From Bolinopsis microptera (taxonomy: Eukaryota > Ctenophora > Tentaculata > Lobata > Bolinopsidae), in assembly GCF_026151205.1 (NCBI RefSeq), contig NC_087082.1, forward strand, positions 12,511,365-12,575,364: a stretch of DNA of 64,000 nucleotides, read 5' to 3'. Every line of letters starts with the position of its first letter. The stretch's first letter is position 1. This document shows positions 46,118 through 57,599 of this stretch, in pieces. Made by a program: the position numbers and the translations under genes. Under the pieces are notes generated by a model. That model was not told the origin of the DNA, did not search any database, and worked only from the letters and a program-made list of their open reading frames with translations.

Positions 46118-47604
46118 GTTTCAACTTAATTTAGTGAGGCTGTTTTAATGCTGATACCTTTTTTCATTAATTTAATGTTTTCATTTAAATTCCGCTTACT
46201 TTGGGGGTGATTTGTGATGATTTATGATGCTTCATAGATTCAAGTTTTGAATGAGTCAAAATAGTTGTGTTTTTTTACACTTAACCAAATAATTCAAATT
46301 GCGGCTCACTTAAATACATTACTCATACGAACAACTTAATAACGGGTAAAAGCAGGGCAGTACGTGTCCACTGTCCAGCTAATAGCAATTTGTTGCTCGA
46401 GTAGAGTGTGACGTCCGATGAGTAAATCGAATTTATCCGATTGTTCTCGAAGGTTCTAGAATTTCAACCGCGTACCAGACCTTTAATTACCGGTGTTCTG
46501 CATCACATGACTAACTCAAGCTAGCTGAAATTTACTCTGTCGAAAAATATGCAGCAGGAAGAACATGCCTCCTGCTTATTTAACACCGTGTAAGTAAGTT
46601 AAATGATAAAGTGATTGACAATGCAACCCTGCATAGTTGTACACACTTTAGTAGTATCACATTACATTTGGCGTCCTAACTCCAGGAATATCGTTTCTGT
46701 GTAGCCCGGTACGTGCTTAACGTGACGGTAGAATATATTTATGGACTTTTCCATATATATAAATGTTTTGCCAATGTAGAATACTGAATAATATATTTTC
46801 TGTAGTGATGATTCGACAGAACCTATTAGAGGAAAACTTGTGAAAATAAAAAAGACTGTTCAGCACAGTTGATGGGCATGTTTATTGATGAAATTGTTTC
46901 GATTACTTCAATAGTTTAGCTAATGTTAAGCTAGTAATTTATCTGTGTTTAGTCTTGTTGCAGCAGTTTCTGCAAGCTAGTGTAAACTGCGTGCAAAATA
47001 CAGAAGCCATCTTCCAGCAAGACAAGCAAAAACAGTTCCAATTTGTTTAAAATGTGCACTTTCTCCATGCAACAGCTCATTTAGGGGCAACAACCGGAAG
47101 CTTGAACTTGCAGTGTCACTCCACATCGAATGGATGGTGAGCGCGCGCCAAACGCCACGAATTTTCTCAGATTACTCTCATATGAAGAACACAATTTCAG
47201 TAATAACGACGAATTTTTCTTGCGCGCATAATTAGTTTCTATGCAACAGAGAGGTTCTAGAACTTCGAGCTTCGTCGTATGATTCGTCGTGACTGGGTAA
47301 GCGGTATCTTATTAGATAATTGGATAATTGATCCAACATACCTATGCATACAGATCACAGTGCTGAATATATGCAGGTAGACTTACATCTGGGGCACATA
47401 AATTACGGTTCGAATACGTTTCAATAATATTGAAATCCTTGAAACTACGGCTTTCTGTTTGGAGACTGCTAAACCCTGACACAGTTGCACATTCAGTGTA
47501 TGCAGCGTGGAATAAGGCTCTTAGATCATACTTATAGCGGTAAGCGGCATCCCTGTGTCTAACTATCACAAAGATGTAATCAACTTCGGCCGACGCTAGC
47601 TGTA
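46118..47604. other. Gene-free region with a perfect heat-shock element
   Basis: No exon recognised. A four-unit heat-shock element lies at 46444-46461 and an imperfect one near 47255. An open frame on the minus strand at 47342-47617 looks random. Confidence 0.5.
46444..46461. promoter_or_regulatory. Heat-shock element, four perfect alternating units
   Basis: TTC-2-GAA-2-TTC-2-GAA with exact spacing, which is the trimeric HSF1 binding consensus with one unit to spare. No heat-shock gene is visible on either side. The nearest gene is the carrier, which ends upstream. Confidence 0.6.
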
Positions 47605-47718
47605 AGGGGTCGTTCACATATTACGAAATCAATATTTTGACAACCCCCCCCCCTCGTAATCAACCGTAAGCATTTGAAACCCCCCTCGGCTAATTACGTA
47701 ATATGTGAACGACCCCCA
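47604..47718. mobile_element. Short MITE with GGGGTCGTTCAC termini
   Basis: Begins ggggtcgttcacatattacg and ends with its near-perfect inverse, cgtaatatgtgaacgacccc, about 110 bp later. A relative sits at 52867-53020. The interior is rich in C runs. Confidence 0.75.
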
Positions 47719-47726
47719 TCAACAAA

Positions 47727-48200
47727 ACCGATTAAAATGACGTTAAAACAATCATTGAACGTGCATGTAACAATCCTCGTTACTATGGTTACTATGGTTA
47801 CTACGCAACTACCTATTTCTTATCTATTTGCACGTGGGCGGTCGTACATACATACATACATTCTACATAAATAATTCTCTGAATTATAATAGAGACTAGA
47901 AAACCCGTGGTCAGAGGGAGGAAGCCAATAGTATTCTATTTCTTTGGTAGTCAGTTTTTATCGCATCAAAAAATATCCGTCAGTAGAACCGAAGATACAG
48001 CCGATTATAATGTAGCTAGCACTGAACACAACGTAATTACCACAAAACCGATCAAAATGCCGTTAAAACAATCTTTGCACGTGTGTGTAACAACCCTCGT
48101 TACTATGGTTACTACGCAACTTCCTATTTGTCATCTAATTTGCACGTGGGCGGTCGTGCATACATACAGACAAAAATAATTCTCTGAATTATAGTAGAGA
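47727..48200. repeat. Diverged tandem duplication, 314-bp offset
   Basis: The segment 47727-47875 (caaaaccgattaaaatg, then gttactatggttact, gcacgtgggcggtcgt and attctctgaattat) recurs at about 48042-48195 with roughly one difference in ten. Confidence 0.75.
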
Positions 48201-48483
48201 TGATATGATGATGCCACTTTAACAATCTCAAGATGTAAAACGGTCCCTGGTTGAATTTACCGAAGTGAAAGTAATGATTATTTTGACATTGAGACACTCT
48301 AGTCTCTATTATATCTTGAATCTTCATGATTTGAGCAAACCCGTTTCCAATTCCAGCCATCTAAGTGGTGTACATATTACTATAAGTATAAGTATATTGT
48401 TGATTGTATTGTCGAAGCGTCACTTCTGAGTATTTAAGCAGTTCAGATGGCTGCACGACTTCCAGGCCCCCTCTATTATTAGG

Positions 48484-49215
48484 GGTCAGATCATATGACG
48501 TATAATTAGTGATGTGACGTATAATTAGTGATGCGATCCACCAACTACGATTTACAGAACATGTGAACTCTACCCTACATCTAGCCCAGTTTTACCCCTT
48601 ACTTTTTATTTAAATTAACAAGTCAATACACATTGCTAGAGTATGTTGAGTAGAAAGAACAGATATCGTGGAGTTGGGTATGGCAATTCCTTCGCCTCTT
48701 ACTCTTAGTCTTAGCGGGTGTCTTGCCAACACTCAACCTGTCGATGTGAAAGTCAGTTATGACTTGCTGCTCTTTGATAGCCCGCACATACTCTTGAACA
48801 GATGGCTTTGGGCGATGCACTCGGGATTTAAATCCTCTGTGAAACTGAAAGCCCTCAACCATGTTCGAGGTTCGAGGGAACTCTGGCTCCCGAATGATTC
48901 TGGCGAAATGGTTCCAGAATCCTATGGGATATGCAGGGAGCAGCCTCACCTCACTGTCCACAATGACTGACCCAAGGTAAGTCTTCTCGAAATAATTAAC
49001 TATAGACATTAGCTTAGGAAAGTTTGTCTGTATATAGTACGTTATTTAATGAACTGCTATGATGTACATGTTGTACATGTGAACTCTACCCTGTATCTAG
49101 CCCATTTCTAGGTCAGTTAAATCCTACTGATGGATCACATCACTAATTATACGTCACTAATTAGTGATATGATCTGATCTCCCTGGCCCCCTAGTAATGA
49201 GGCCGAGGGGGCCTG
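48484..49215. mobile_element. Degraded MULE-type DNA transposon with inverted ends
   Basis: The outer segments are imperfect inverted repeats. Left: cagatcatatgacgtataa and attagtgatgtgacg near 48486-48545. Right: their inverses near 49127-49180. Just inside, a segment acatgtgaactctaccct occurs in direct orientation on both sides (48559 and 49076). A transposase fragment lies between. Confidence 0.55.
48623..49009 (-). pseudogene. MULE-domain transposase, C-terminal fragment
   Basis: A 128-codon frame reads NYFEKTYLG, then PAYPIGFWNHFARI, then FPRTSNMVEGFQFHRGFKSR. This is the layout of the end of many invertebrate MULE-superfamily transposases, where a tryptophan-containing stretch is followed by LPRTNNxVEGWH. 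The catalytic N-terminal part is missing and no good start codon context is seen. It is a remnant within the inverted-repeat element. Confidence 0.6.
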
Positions 49216-49357
49216 GCCCGGGCCGTCGGCCTCCCATACAACGTATGACAAGAATCACCCCCATGACGTAGTTAAAATGCTTCCCTGGAGAGTTATGGGC
49301 AAAAAACCGTTTTGGTCACGTGACATGCTAGCAAAATACGAATTCGATTGTTTAGGG

Positions 49358-49440
49358 CCCGGGTTAGGGTTGTGGTAAGGGTTATGGTTAGCTTCGGGGT
49401 TCCGGTTATGGTTAGGGTTAGGGTTGGGATTAGGGTTTAT
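49358..49440 (+). repeat. Degenerate telomere-like (GGTTAG) tract
   Basis: gggttagggttgtggtaagg runs into ggttagggttagggttggga: interstitial TTAGGG-like repeats with many changes. The second copy is about 1469 bp downstream. Confidence 0.7.
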
Positions 49441-49544
49441 GTAAAACCGTTTTGTACGGCTGCAAAACCATAACACATAAAAACCAAAGTCACGTGAAAT
49501 TTTTGGGCGAGCGAATTAGTAAAACTAAAAGCCCCAAGGCTAAG

Positions 49545-50422
49545 TAGTGAAGTCAATCGGGATTCCGGAATCCCGGGATTTCCGGTTGGGAATTCCCGAC
49601 CGTGAAATTATCTCAATTCCCGACTTTCGGGAGTTTCAATATTTGTATTAAATTTGCAGTCTTAAAATATTCGAATAAATTTACTGCAATATAGTTACAC
49701 GGTAGCGTTAATATAATCAGGTTTTTGAACGTCGTGGAGACTGTTTAGCCTGTATCACTATCGTCAAGGTTAAGAAAAACAAAAATAAAACGCTATATAT
49801 TATGAGTTTCTAGACGAAACAAAAAATTCATCCAGCAGTCCTGAATGCTGAAGCCAGCCAAAAAAAGTACCAACACGTATCTCTATTAAAATGGAGATGA
49901 GTTGTTTCTCTCAAGGGGAAGATCCTGGCATATTTTATGAACGCTGCTATAAAAACGGTCAGGCCGTCCTGATAGTGATCGATTGAGCCTGGACTGACCT
50001 TCTCAACAGCTGGAAGGATGCAGACAAAAGTCCGTAATACTAATAGAATGGGCCCAAGTTGTTAGTGCAATAGTACTACTATATTTAAGACTACTATTAT
50101 AGTAGTCTTAAGGTACTATTTATGAAAAGAAGGCTAATGATGACACTTGTGGTATCTTCTTGTGACACTGACATGATGAGGCAGCTTTAATTCAAATTGT
50201 ACTATTGAACTTAAACAGCCTACAAGTACAAGTTACCATAAAATTAAAAGTTGGGTCATGGCATGGACATGACGTTATTACACAAAATGGGACTTGAAGA
50301 TGAGCGCCATTTGCTTTCGGGAATCCCGATTTTATTTCCCGATTTTCGGGAATCCCAGGATTTTTTTGCTCGGGATTCCCGAATCCCGGCATTGATTATT
50401 TTGATCGGGATTGACTTCACTA
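49545..50422. mobile_element. hAT-like non-autonomous element (copy 1)
   Basis: Ends are tagtgaagtcaatc and its exact inverse gattgacttcacta; tagtg fits the hAT terminal consensus YARNG. The 8-bp flanks aggctaag and gtcctaag agree at five of eight positions, as an aged 8-bp target duplication would. Both sub-terminal zones carry repeated cgggattcccg-type palindromes. No transposase is visible. Confidence 0.6.
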
Positions 50423-50465
50423 GTCCTAAGTAGATGACCTCTTATATTTTATTACAGCTCACCCT

Positions 50466-50467
<2 letters not shown>

Positions 50468-50497
<30 letters not shown>
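50468..50497. repeat. Homopolymer G tract (30) capping an element end
   Basis: Followed by ccaaccatattaaagtatat. The counterpart in the second duplicate is 23 G at 51937-51959. Confidence 0.9.
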
Positions 50498-50499
<2 letters not shown>

Positions 50500-51013
50500 A
50501 ACCATATTAAAGTATATTAAAATGTAGGATTTTTTCCAATTTTGACCCGGGGATATACTTTAATATACTTTAATATAGTTATACTTTAATATACTTTAAT
50601 ATACTTTAATGTACTTTAATATACTTTAATATACCTACATTTTCTCCATTAAAATTTTGAATCCATGTTACTTACCATATACTTGACCAATTTATGAGCC
50701 TCCCATACAACGTATGACAAGAATCACCCCCATGACGTAGTTAAAATGCTTCCCTGGAGAGTTATGGGCAAAAAACCGTTTTGGTCACGTGACATGCTAG
50801 CAAAATACGAATTCGATTGTTTAGGGCCCGGGTTAGGGTTGTGGTAAGGGTTATGGTTAGCTTCGGGGTTCCGGTTATGGTTAGGGTTAGGGTTGGGATT
50901 AGGGTTTATGTAAAACCGTTTTGTACGGCTGCAAAACCATAACACATAAAAACCAAAGTCACGTGAAATTTTTGGGCGAGCGAATTAGTAAAACTAAAAG
51001 CCCCAAGGCTAAG

Positions 51014-51891
51014 TAGTGAAGTCAATCGGGATTCCGGAATCCCGGGATTTCCGGTTGGGAATTCCCGACCGTGAAATTATCTCAATTCCCGACTTTCGGG
51101 AGTTTCAATATTTGTATTAAATTTGCAGTCTTAAAATATTCGAATAAATTTACTGCAATATAGTTACACGGTAGCGTTAATATAATCAGGTTTTTGAACG
51201 TCGTGGAGACTGTTTAGCCTGTATCACTATCGTCAAGGTTAAGAAAAACAAAAATAAAACGCTATATATTATGAGTTTCTAGACGAAACAAAAAATTCAT
51301 CCAGCAGTCCTGAATGCTGAAGCCAGCCAAAAAAAGTACCAACACGTATCTCTATTAAAATGGAGATGAGTTGTTTCTCTCAAGGGGAAGATCCTGGCAT
51401 ATTTTATGAACGCTGCTATAAAAACGGTCAGGCCGTCCTGATAGTGATCGATTGAGCCTGGACTGACCTTCTCAACAGCTGGAAGGATGCAGACAAAAGT
51501 CCGTAATACTAATAGAATGGGCCCAAGTTGTTAGTGCAATAGTACTACTATATTTAAGACTACTATTATAGTAGTCTTAAGGTACTATTTATGAAAAGAA
51601 GGCTAATGATGACACTTGTGGTATCTTCTTGTGACACTGACATGATGAGGCAGCTTTAATTCAAATTGTACTATTGAACTTAAACAGCCTACAAGTACAA
51701 GTTACCATAAAATTAAAAGTTGGGTCATGGCATGGACATGACGTTATTACACAAAATGGGACTTGAAGATGAGCGCCATTTGCTTTCGGGAATCCCGATT
51801 TTATTTCCCGATTTTCGGGAATCCCAGGATTTTTTTGCTCGGGATTCCCGAATCCCGGCATTGATTATTTTGATCGGGATTGACTTCACTA
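51014..51891. mobile_element. hAT-like non-autonomous element (copy 2)
   Basis: The same element as at 49545-50422, present because the whole 1.47-kb block is duplicated. Confidence 0.6.
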
Positions 51892-51936
51892 GTCCTAAGT
51901 AGATGACCTCTTATATTTTATTACAGCTCACCCTTT

Positions 51937-52588
51937 GGGGGGGGGGGGGGGGGGGGGGGCCAACCATATTAAAGTATATTAAAATGTAGGATTTTTTCCA
52001 ATTTTGACCCGGGGATATACTTTAATATACTTTAATATAGTTATACTTTAATATACTTTAATATACTTTAATATACTTTAATGTACTTTAATATACCTAC
52101 ATTTTCTCCATTAAAATTTTGAATCCATGTTACTTACCATATACTTGACCAATTTATGAGCCAAAATATATGAATTATGAGTTCAGAGGACTAGCAACTG
52201 GCTTATCTTCTAATCTACTAATTGTAGGTATATTAAAGTATATTAAAATGTAGGTTTTTTTTACAATTTCGACCCGGGATATACTTTAATATACTTTAAT
52301 ATACTTTAATATACCTACATTATAAAAAATTATGTGAAAAATTTTGTTTTATTTAATGTATAGATTAGATTTACCTTTCATGTAAGGTTAGTCTTGTTCA
52401 AAGATATTGATACTTGACTAATTTATGAGCCAAAATATATGAAGTATGAGTTCAGGGGACCAGTAATTGGCTTATCTTCTAATCTACTAATTGTAGGTAT
52501 ATTAAAGTATATTAAAATGTAGGATTTTTTCCGATTTTGACCCGGGGATATACTTTAATATACTTTAATATGGTTGGCCCCCCCCCCC
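51937..52588. mobile_element. Inverted-repeat element with G/C homopolymer caps (family 1)
   Basis: Starts with 23 G followed by ccaaccatattaaagtatat and ends with tactttaatatggttgg followed by 11 C, so the termini are inverted copies including the homopolymers. Inside are many tttaatatac repeats and a 269-bp direct duplication (copies from about 52161 and 52430). Confidence 0.65.
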
Positions 52589-52866
52589 TTTCTTAGTTTG
52601 GTATGCTTAGTTCTGCACGGTGTCATAATTATTGGCACGTAGACAATTTTCGATTATAATAATTCTCTTTACTTAAGTAAAGTTATGACCCGTTGGAAAA
52701 TATTGATTTCATCATAAAATACACATAAAATTTCAAACACGCCAATAATTCTGACACCCTGCTGTATAAGTATTACTATTATACAGGCAGTATTTAATTA
52801 ACCTGGACGGACTGTAATGCCTACTGGAAATTTTGCAGCGCCAGCAGCCATCTCCGATAAAGCAAG

Positions 52867-53020
52867 GGGTCGTTCACATATTACGTAATCAGCCGAAGGG
52901 GGTTTCCAAATGATTACGCTAGTATAATTTTTACACAATAGCTATGTGTAAACCTGATTACGGAGGGGGGAGGGCAAGGGGGTTACAAATTTTCCAAAAA
53001 GTAATATGTGAACGACCCCT
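52867..53020. mobile_element. Second MITE with GGGGTCGTTCAC termini
   Basis: Begins ggggtcgttcacatattacg and ends gtaatatgtgaacgacccc about 150 bp later. It belongs to the same family as 47604-47718, with a longer interior that includes G runs. Confidence 0.75.
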
Positions 53021-55469
53021 AATAATCTGATATGTACAAGAGAAACGCCAAATTATTTGTGTTCAAAAGTAATAAACATTTTTAACATACTCAATACTAT
53101 TCTCACATTGGGGCACCTTCAGCACTGCCACTAACATGGTCGGACAACTATAAGTTCAGCCCACGACGGTAGTAACACAAAAATTTACAGCATCACAACA
53201 CTCGGTTGATAATTTTAATGAAAACCAAACTTCGTGATGTGAAGTAGAAATCGAGAGTTTAAGTGAACGATATTTATTAGCAACAAAAAGTTAATCCATT
53301 AAGTACTTAATTACAGATTAAAGTTTATTGTAAAGGGGTTTTCCACCAATTGATTGCTAGACATCTCGAGAGTCAAGAAAGTAAATATCTAATCCCCAAT
53401 TTTGTTGGGACAAAAATTTCCCTTACACCGTAGCATGAACTTGAATTAAGTAGCTCAAATGATGATATGGTAACCACAGCAGGTAATTTAGCAACGTCCC
53501 TGAGTCCAGAAACTGTCCACATACAGGCAAAAGCTCTCCATAAAATACTAATGGAATTTGACCAAAATCATCTTCATTTCTTAGTTTGCTGTTTAGGGAA
53601 CATTCTCTGAAATCCCAGTCAGACCTTTGTTATAAGCTTTATATTATGGCTTTGTTTTGTAGCCTGGACCTCTCGACCTGAACCTAGTCCTATCGAGCTT
53701 GCAAGTGACCATCTCGCCAACTAACTTGGCTTAGTGTTGGGCTTATTGGACTCCTTATACACCCAATGGTCCTGTACCCGTCCTGTTATGTGACTCACAT
53801 GTCCAATGATGCTTACAAGCCACCACTATACACCCGAAATAACCCAAATCTAAACATTAAGCAGACAACTGTACAAATATCCATACGAATAAAACACACG
53901 ATCCATTATTAACATTAATTACTATCCATCATGATAACTTAGCCAAGATCAAAATAAATTGAAGCATGCATGTCGTCTCTCAACGGGTTATTTTGTCTTC
54001 TCGATCTCGGGGAAAAATCGTTGTCTGGCAGATAAAACCGGTATAAAACTAAAAATTGCCCTTTAATCAAATGACGATAAAATAACTCACATAATGAGCG
54101 GGTCATGTCGCAGCTGGTCGGAAATCAAACTTGTAAATAAACACGTGACATGACAGAACAACTAACGGTTCTGATGTATCGATAGTGCAAAAAACGGTGA
54201 TCACGTGTAAAAATAAAACCTTTCTTGGCTCCAAACCAGCGGAAACATTTATACATATTATTATCAATAGAATACAATACAAACCTTAACCCTGACCTGC
54301 TAAATAGACACTGCTGAGTATATTAATATCATTATTATCAGAACTTCGGAACGAACAACAACCGACATTCTACAATAATCATGACAATTTGGTTCATCAA
54401 TCATAATAAAAATGTTTCACAGCCTTTTATATGACGGGTTTAATTAGAGACATTTTTAGATGTACATGGTTTTAGATTACCTACAGTGACGGTGCTAGCT
54501 GTAAATAGAAAATGAAATCAAATGAGAACTAATTTCTTTTCATCTAACAAAAAGGAAACTAGAAAACAGAACTAATTTGGATTGATACGGATATAATGAA
54601 AGAAGTTATTATCATCCGTGTAGTGAAAACCTGGTCATTATCGAATTTGAGCAACAGGTTTAAAGAGAAGAAATCATTATCCATGATCCTCGTTTCGAAC
54701 CTACCGATTGAACAGGATTGCCAGCTCAAAAAGCCAAAAATATTAAGAATCAGTGAACAAAACACATAGATGATAAGTTAAAACTAGTCCTTAATGTGAC
54801 TGTTGGTACGACCAAAGAAATCGTTTACTCGATCACACCTTATCGTATTATAAGTTCTTTTAAATACTAAAACATATTTATATCGATTGATAGAAAAATC
54901 AGAAAAAAAATAACAGAAAGCGACAATTAAAAATCAGTTTTACTTTTCAGCGATAAAATTCCGTAAATATAGGACGCACAGTCAGGCGCAGGTTAGATTT
55001 TCTTGCAGTTGCACGAGGATTGCTTAGTCGTTGTTGTGCTGTGACGTCATAAGAACCACGCGGGTGACGTCATCAAAACCAGGCGTGTCGTCGTAACACG
55101 ACGATATCACGACGACACATGACAGAGCAATAAAGACGGAAGAGCACATCTTGGAAACACATCGTTTGGTCACATTTCTTTGTACATCTGATGATCGGGT
55201 TCCTATAGCTGAAATAAATGATAATTGGAGATAAATGATTGAAGCTAATAGGGAAATTAATTTAGCTAAAAAAAGACTGTCCAGATTTGACTGCTGTTGG
55301 AAATGTGTTAATTGTTGGACTGTAGGTGTTTAAAGTATGTTTGAAAACATCGTGACAGACTTAATTAGCCAATATGTAAGCCTAGCATTTCACTTAAAAT
55401 AATTGAAGAAACTTATAACCATTAACTTGATCAATTAAATAATTAATTAACTTACACAAGTGCGAAGCG
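53021..55469. other. Gene-free region downstream of the duplicated-exon gene
   Basis: No exon recognised. It presumably contains the 3' UTR of the minus-strand gene that ends at 55470. Two full CRE palindromes TGACGTCA lie at 55042-55049 and 55065-55072, with a gtcgtcg-rich imperfect palindrome just after them. Confidence 0.5.
55042..55072. promoter_or_regulatory. Pair of CRE palindromes
   Basis: TGACGTCA at 55042-55049 and 55065-55072, with 15 bp between them. Consensus sites for CREB/ATF factors. No start of transcription is identified nearby. Confidence 0.35.
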
Positions 55470-56501
55470 CTAGTCGGGACGACTGTTGATGTGTTCGTGA
55501 GCGATCTGTTCGGAGGGAGAGCCAGGTATCTGGCTAGGAGCTTGCCGAGCTAGCACCATCCCGTCCATCTGACCCGCTTGTGCAGCCCTGAGTTTACATT
55601 GCTCAGTACAAACTCAAGAATTTATGAAATTTGGGCACGATGTGGTGAAAGAATTGAAAGATGATGTCAAAATTAAAGATGATAAAATGAAAGATGAACC
55701 CTTGAAAAGATTGTTGAAATAAATACGAATACTTAGGATCTTACATTCGGCAAGAGCTTTGTTTTTTATACCATGAAGAGTGTGGGAACTGATTGTGGAG
55801 AGGTGCAGGGTGGGAGACTATGTTTTGATTGAACATGTTTGAGGGTTGAATGTGGTGAAGGCTGGAGGAATTATAGATAGGTATTTGACTAGGAAATTGA
55901 GCAGGAGCTCGTCGAGCTAGCACCATTTCGCTCATCTGACCATCTTGTGTAGTCCTGAGTTTATGCATCGGTCAAAATTTCGGGAGAGCGATGATTACCC
56001 GACATGATTAGATCGGCATTTACCCGAAAAACGTTTTATTCACCACAAAGGAAGCGGAGTAAACTTTTCGACATTTTATCAATGGTAAAAATAAGTTCGC
56101 CATAAAAATTGTTCAAATTATAATTTCCTCTTTCAACCGCGATACAAAATTTTATATTTTCGCTTCCACACAAATTATTGATATCTGATTCGAAAAGCTA
56201 AAAAATTCGATGGCGAAAAAAGCGATCCACAATAAACACTATACACCTGAACGTTTCTGGAATTGATAAATGTAGTGAAAGAATGACGAATGAACTATGA
56301 ACCCAAAAGATTGACGAAATGAGGCGGATAATCATTTGTTAATAAGGATCTTACAATCTACGAGAGCTTGATTTCTTTAACCATGATGAGTATGGGAACT
56401 GATTGTGAAGTTGGGGTGCAGGTGAGTGTTGGGGTGATTGGTATGTGACGTTTTGAAACATTTTTATGGGTCGGTATGGGCGAGGTTTAGTTACTTCAGA
56501 C
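55470..56501 (-). CDS. Unrecognised Pro/Gln/Ser-rich protein, last three exons, duplicated from one another
   Basis: Exons in transcript order: 56355-56501, 55745-55954, 55470-55587 (stop TAG). Each is entered through AG|G and each internal one leaves two bases, so all junctions agree in phase (a 2-1 symmetric set). Donors share GTAAGATCC. Exon 1 ends PAPQLHNQFPYSSWLKKSS, and exon 2 ends PAPLHNQFPHSSWYKKQSS. Exon 2 begins with the block GQMSEMVLARRAPAQFPSQIP, and exon 3 begins with GQMDGMVLARQAPSQIPG. The exons are therefore mosaics of duplicated pieces. The last ends HEHINSRPD. The protein looks disordered, and I recognise no family. Upstream exons probably lie beyond the LINE, for example at 63696-63833. 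Confidence 0.6.
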
Positions 56502-57599
56502 CTGCGAATGAATGGTGAGAAATAACTGACATATTATTTTCTAATGCAATTTAAAGCGTGTACAAATGTCAAGACGAATAGTGAATTGAACGTAGTTATG
56601 TCCCACGTTATACGCTGTAATTGATTGACAAATTTGTGATATTTCAAAGGCACAACAAAGAAAATTGAAAGGAGTCATGATGTGAGACTTAGTGCAAGCT
56701 CAATGATGAGATGGAGTAACCAAAACATTTCTGGGGGGGGGGGGGGGGGGGGGGGGTTGCAACGACCATTAATGACCATTAATGACCATTAATGACCATT
56801 AATGACCATTAATGACCATTAATGACCATTAATGACCATTAATGACAATGTCAGTTTTGTCAAAATTTCATCTACTGACATTAATGGTCATGTTTTTCCG
56901 GCACTTCTTAGAGCGAAAAGGACGGACGCCTGCATCACTTAGACCCTACTTTAAGTTAACTAACTACAAGTATATGTTATTATTTTACATTTACAATTAG
57001 AGATTCGAAAGAGAAAACTTAGAATAGAATCTTCCGTGGTTAGGCAGACCTTCCAGAATATCACTTGAGTGGATTCCAGAGTGAGTTAGGGATTACATTT
57101 ATTAAGTTCGAATGTAATGAAGAACAAATTTTGCGGCCACGGGATTTAAACCAGATAACAGTTGGTGACTTATAGTTATCAATAATAATAATTCAAAGGG
57201 CAATTTAGGAGTATCAGATCGTATCAATAGTAACTTTATTACTAGGTGGAGGTGACGTTATTGAGACTTTGGGCAGCCATAAACCTCGTGTTTTAAAAGT
57301 TGTCCTCTGTACTTGTTTCACTGACCCACGCTTTATAGCATTTATACATTTCGGCCCATTTTATATGTTTGTTCGATTTGCTGTACATTTGTATATTTGC
57401 TATTTTGTAAAAAAAGTTTCAAATCAACAATCAATAATAAAATAATAATAACACGGGTATTAAAATTAAATACTTCGTTCCCGTTCTTATATCATATCAA
57501 GATTTATATTTTAGCCAAATCATTATGCTAGTCGATTATATAGTAATTACACAGTAGATGAACTTATTAAACTTTAGCACTTCATGAAATACATCGTCA
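55588..57599. other. Introns and repeats of the duplicated-exon gene
   Basis: Apart from the exons listed above and the homopolymer-capped element at 56733-56890, no other exon is recognised. The intronic DNA next to the exons is also similar between copies (for example the cttacattcggcaagagc and cttacaatctacgagagc zones). Confidence 0.4.
56733..56890. mobile_element. G-capped inverted-repeat element (family 2), left-end copy
   Basis: 24 G are followed by ttgcaacgaccattaatg, then eight tandem accattaatg units, then a segment with gacaatgtcagttttg and ctactgacattaatggtc. The right end stops without the expected cap (tggtcatgtttttcc). A partner copy with the opposite, C-capped end lies at 63541-63643. 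Confidence 0.65.

Larger units (their letters stand above)
49229..52162. repeat. 1.47-kb tandem duplication (two copies)
   Basis: Copy 1 is 49229-50697 and copy 2 is 50698-52162, with an offset of 1469 bp. Sequence agreement is almost complete. Visible differences are the G homopolymer (30 against 23) and the order of tttaatatac units. Both copies contain the hAT-like element and the telomere-like tract. This is either a very recent duplication or an assembly artefact. Confidence 0.93.

Noticed and set aside
47255..47273. Second heat-shock element
   Set aside because: TTC and GAA units are present but the spacing is off by one base, so it is not a consensus site.
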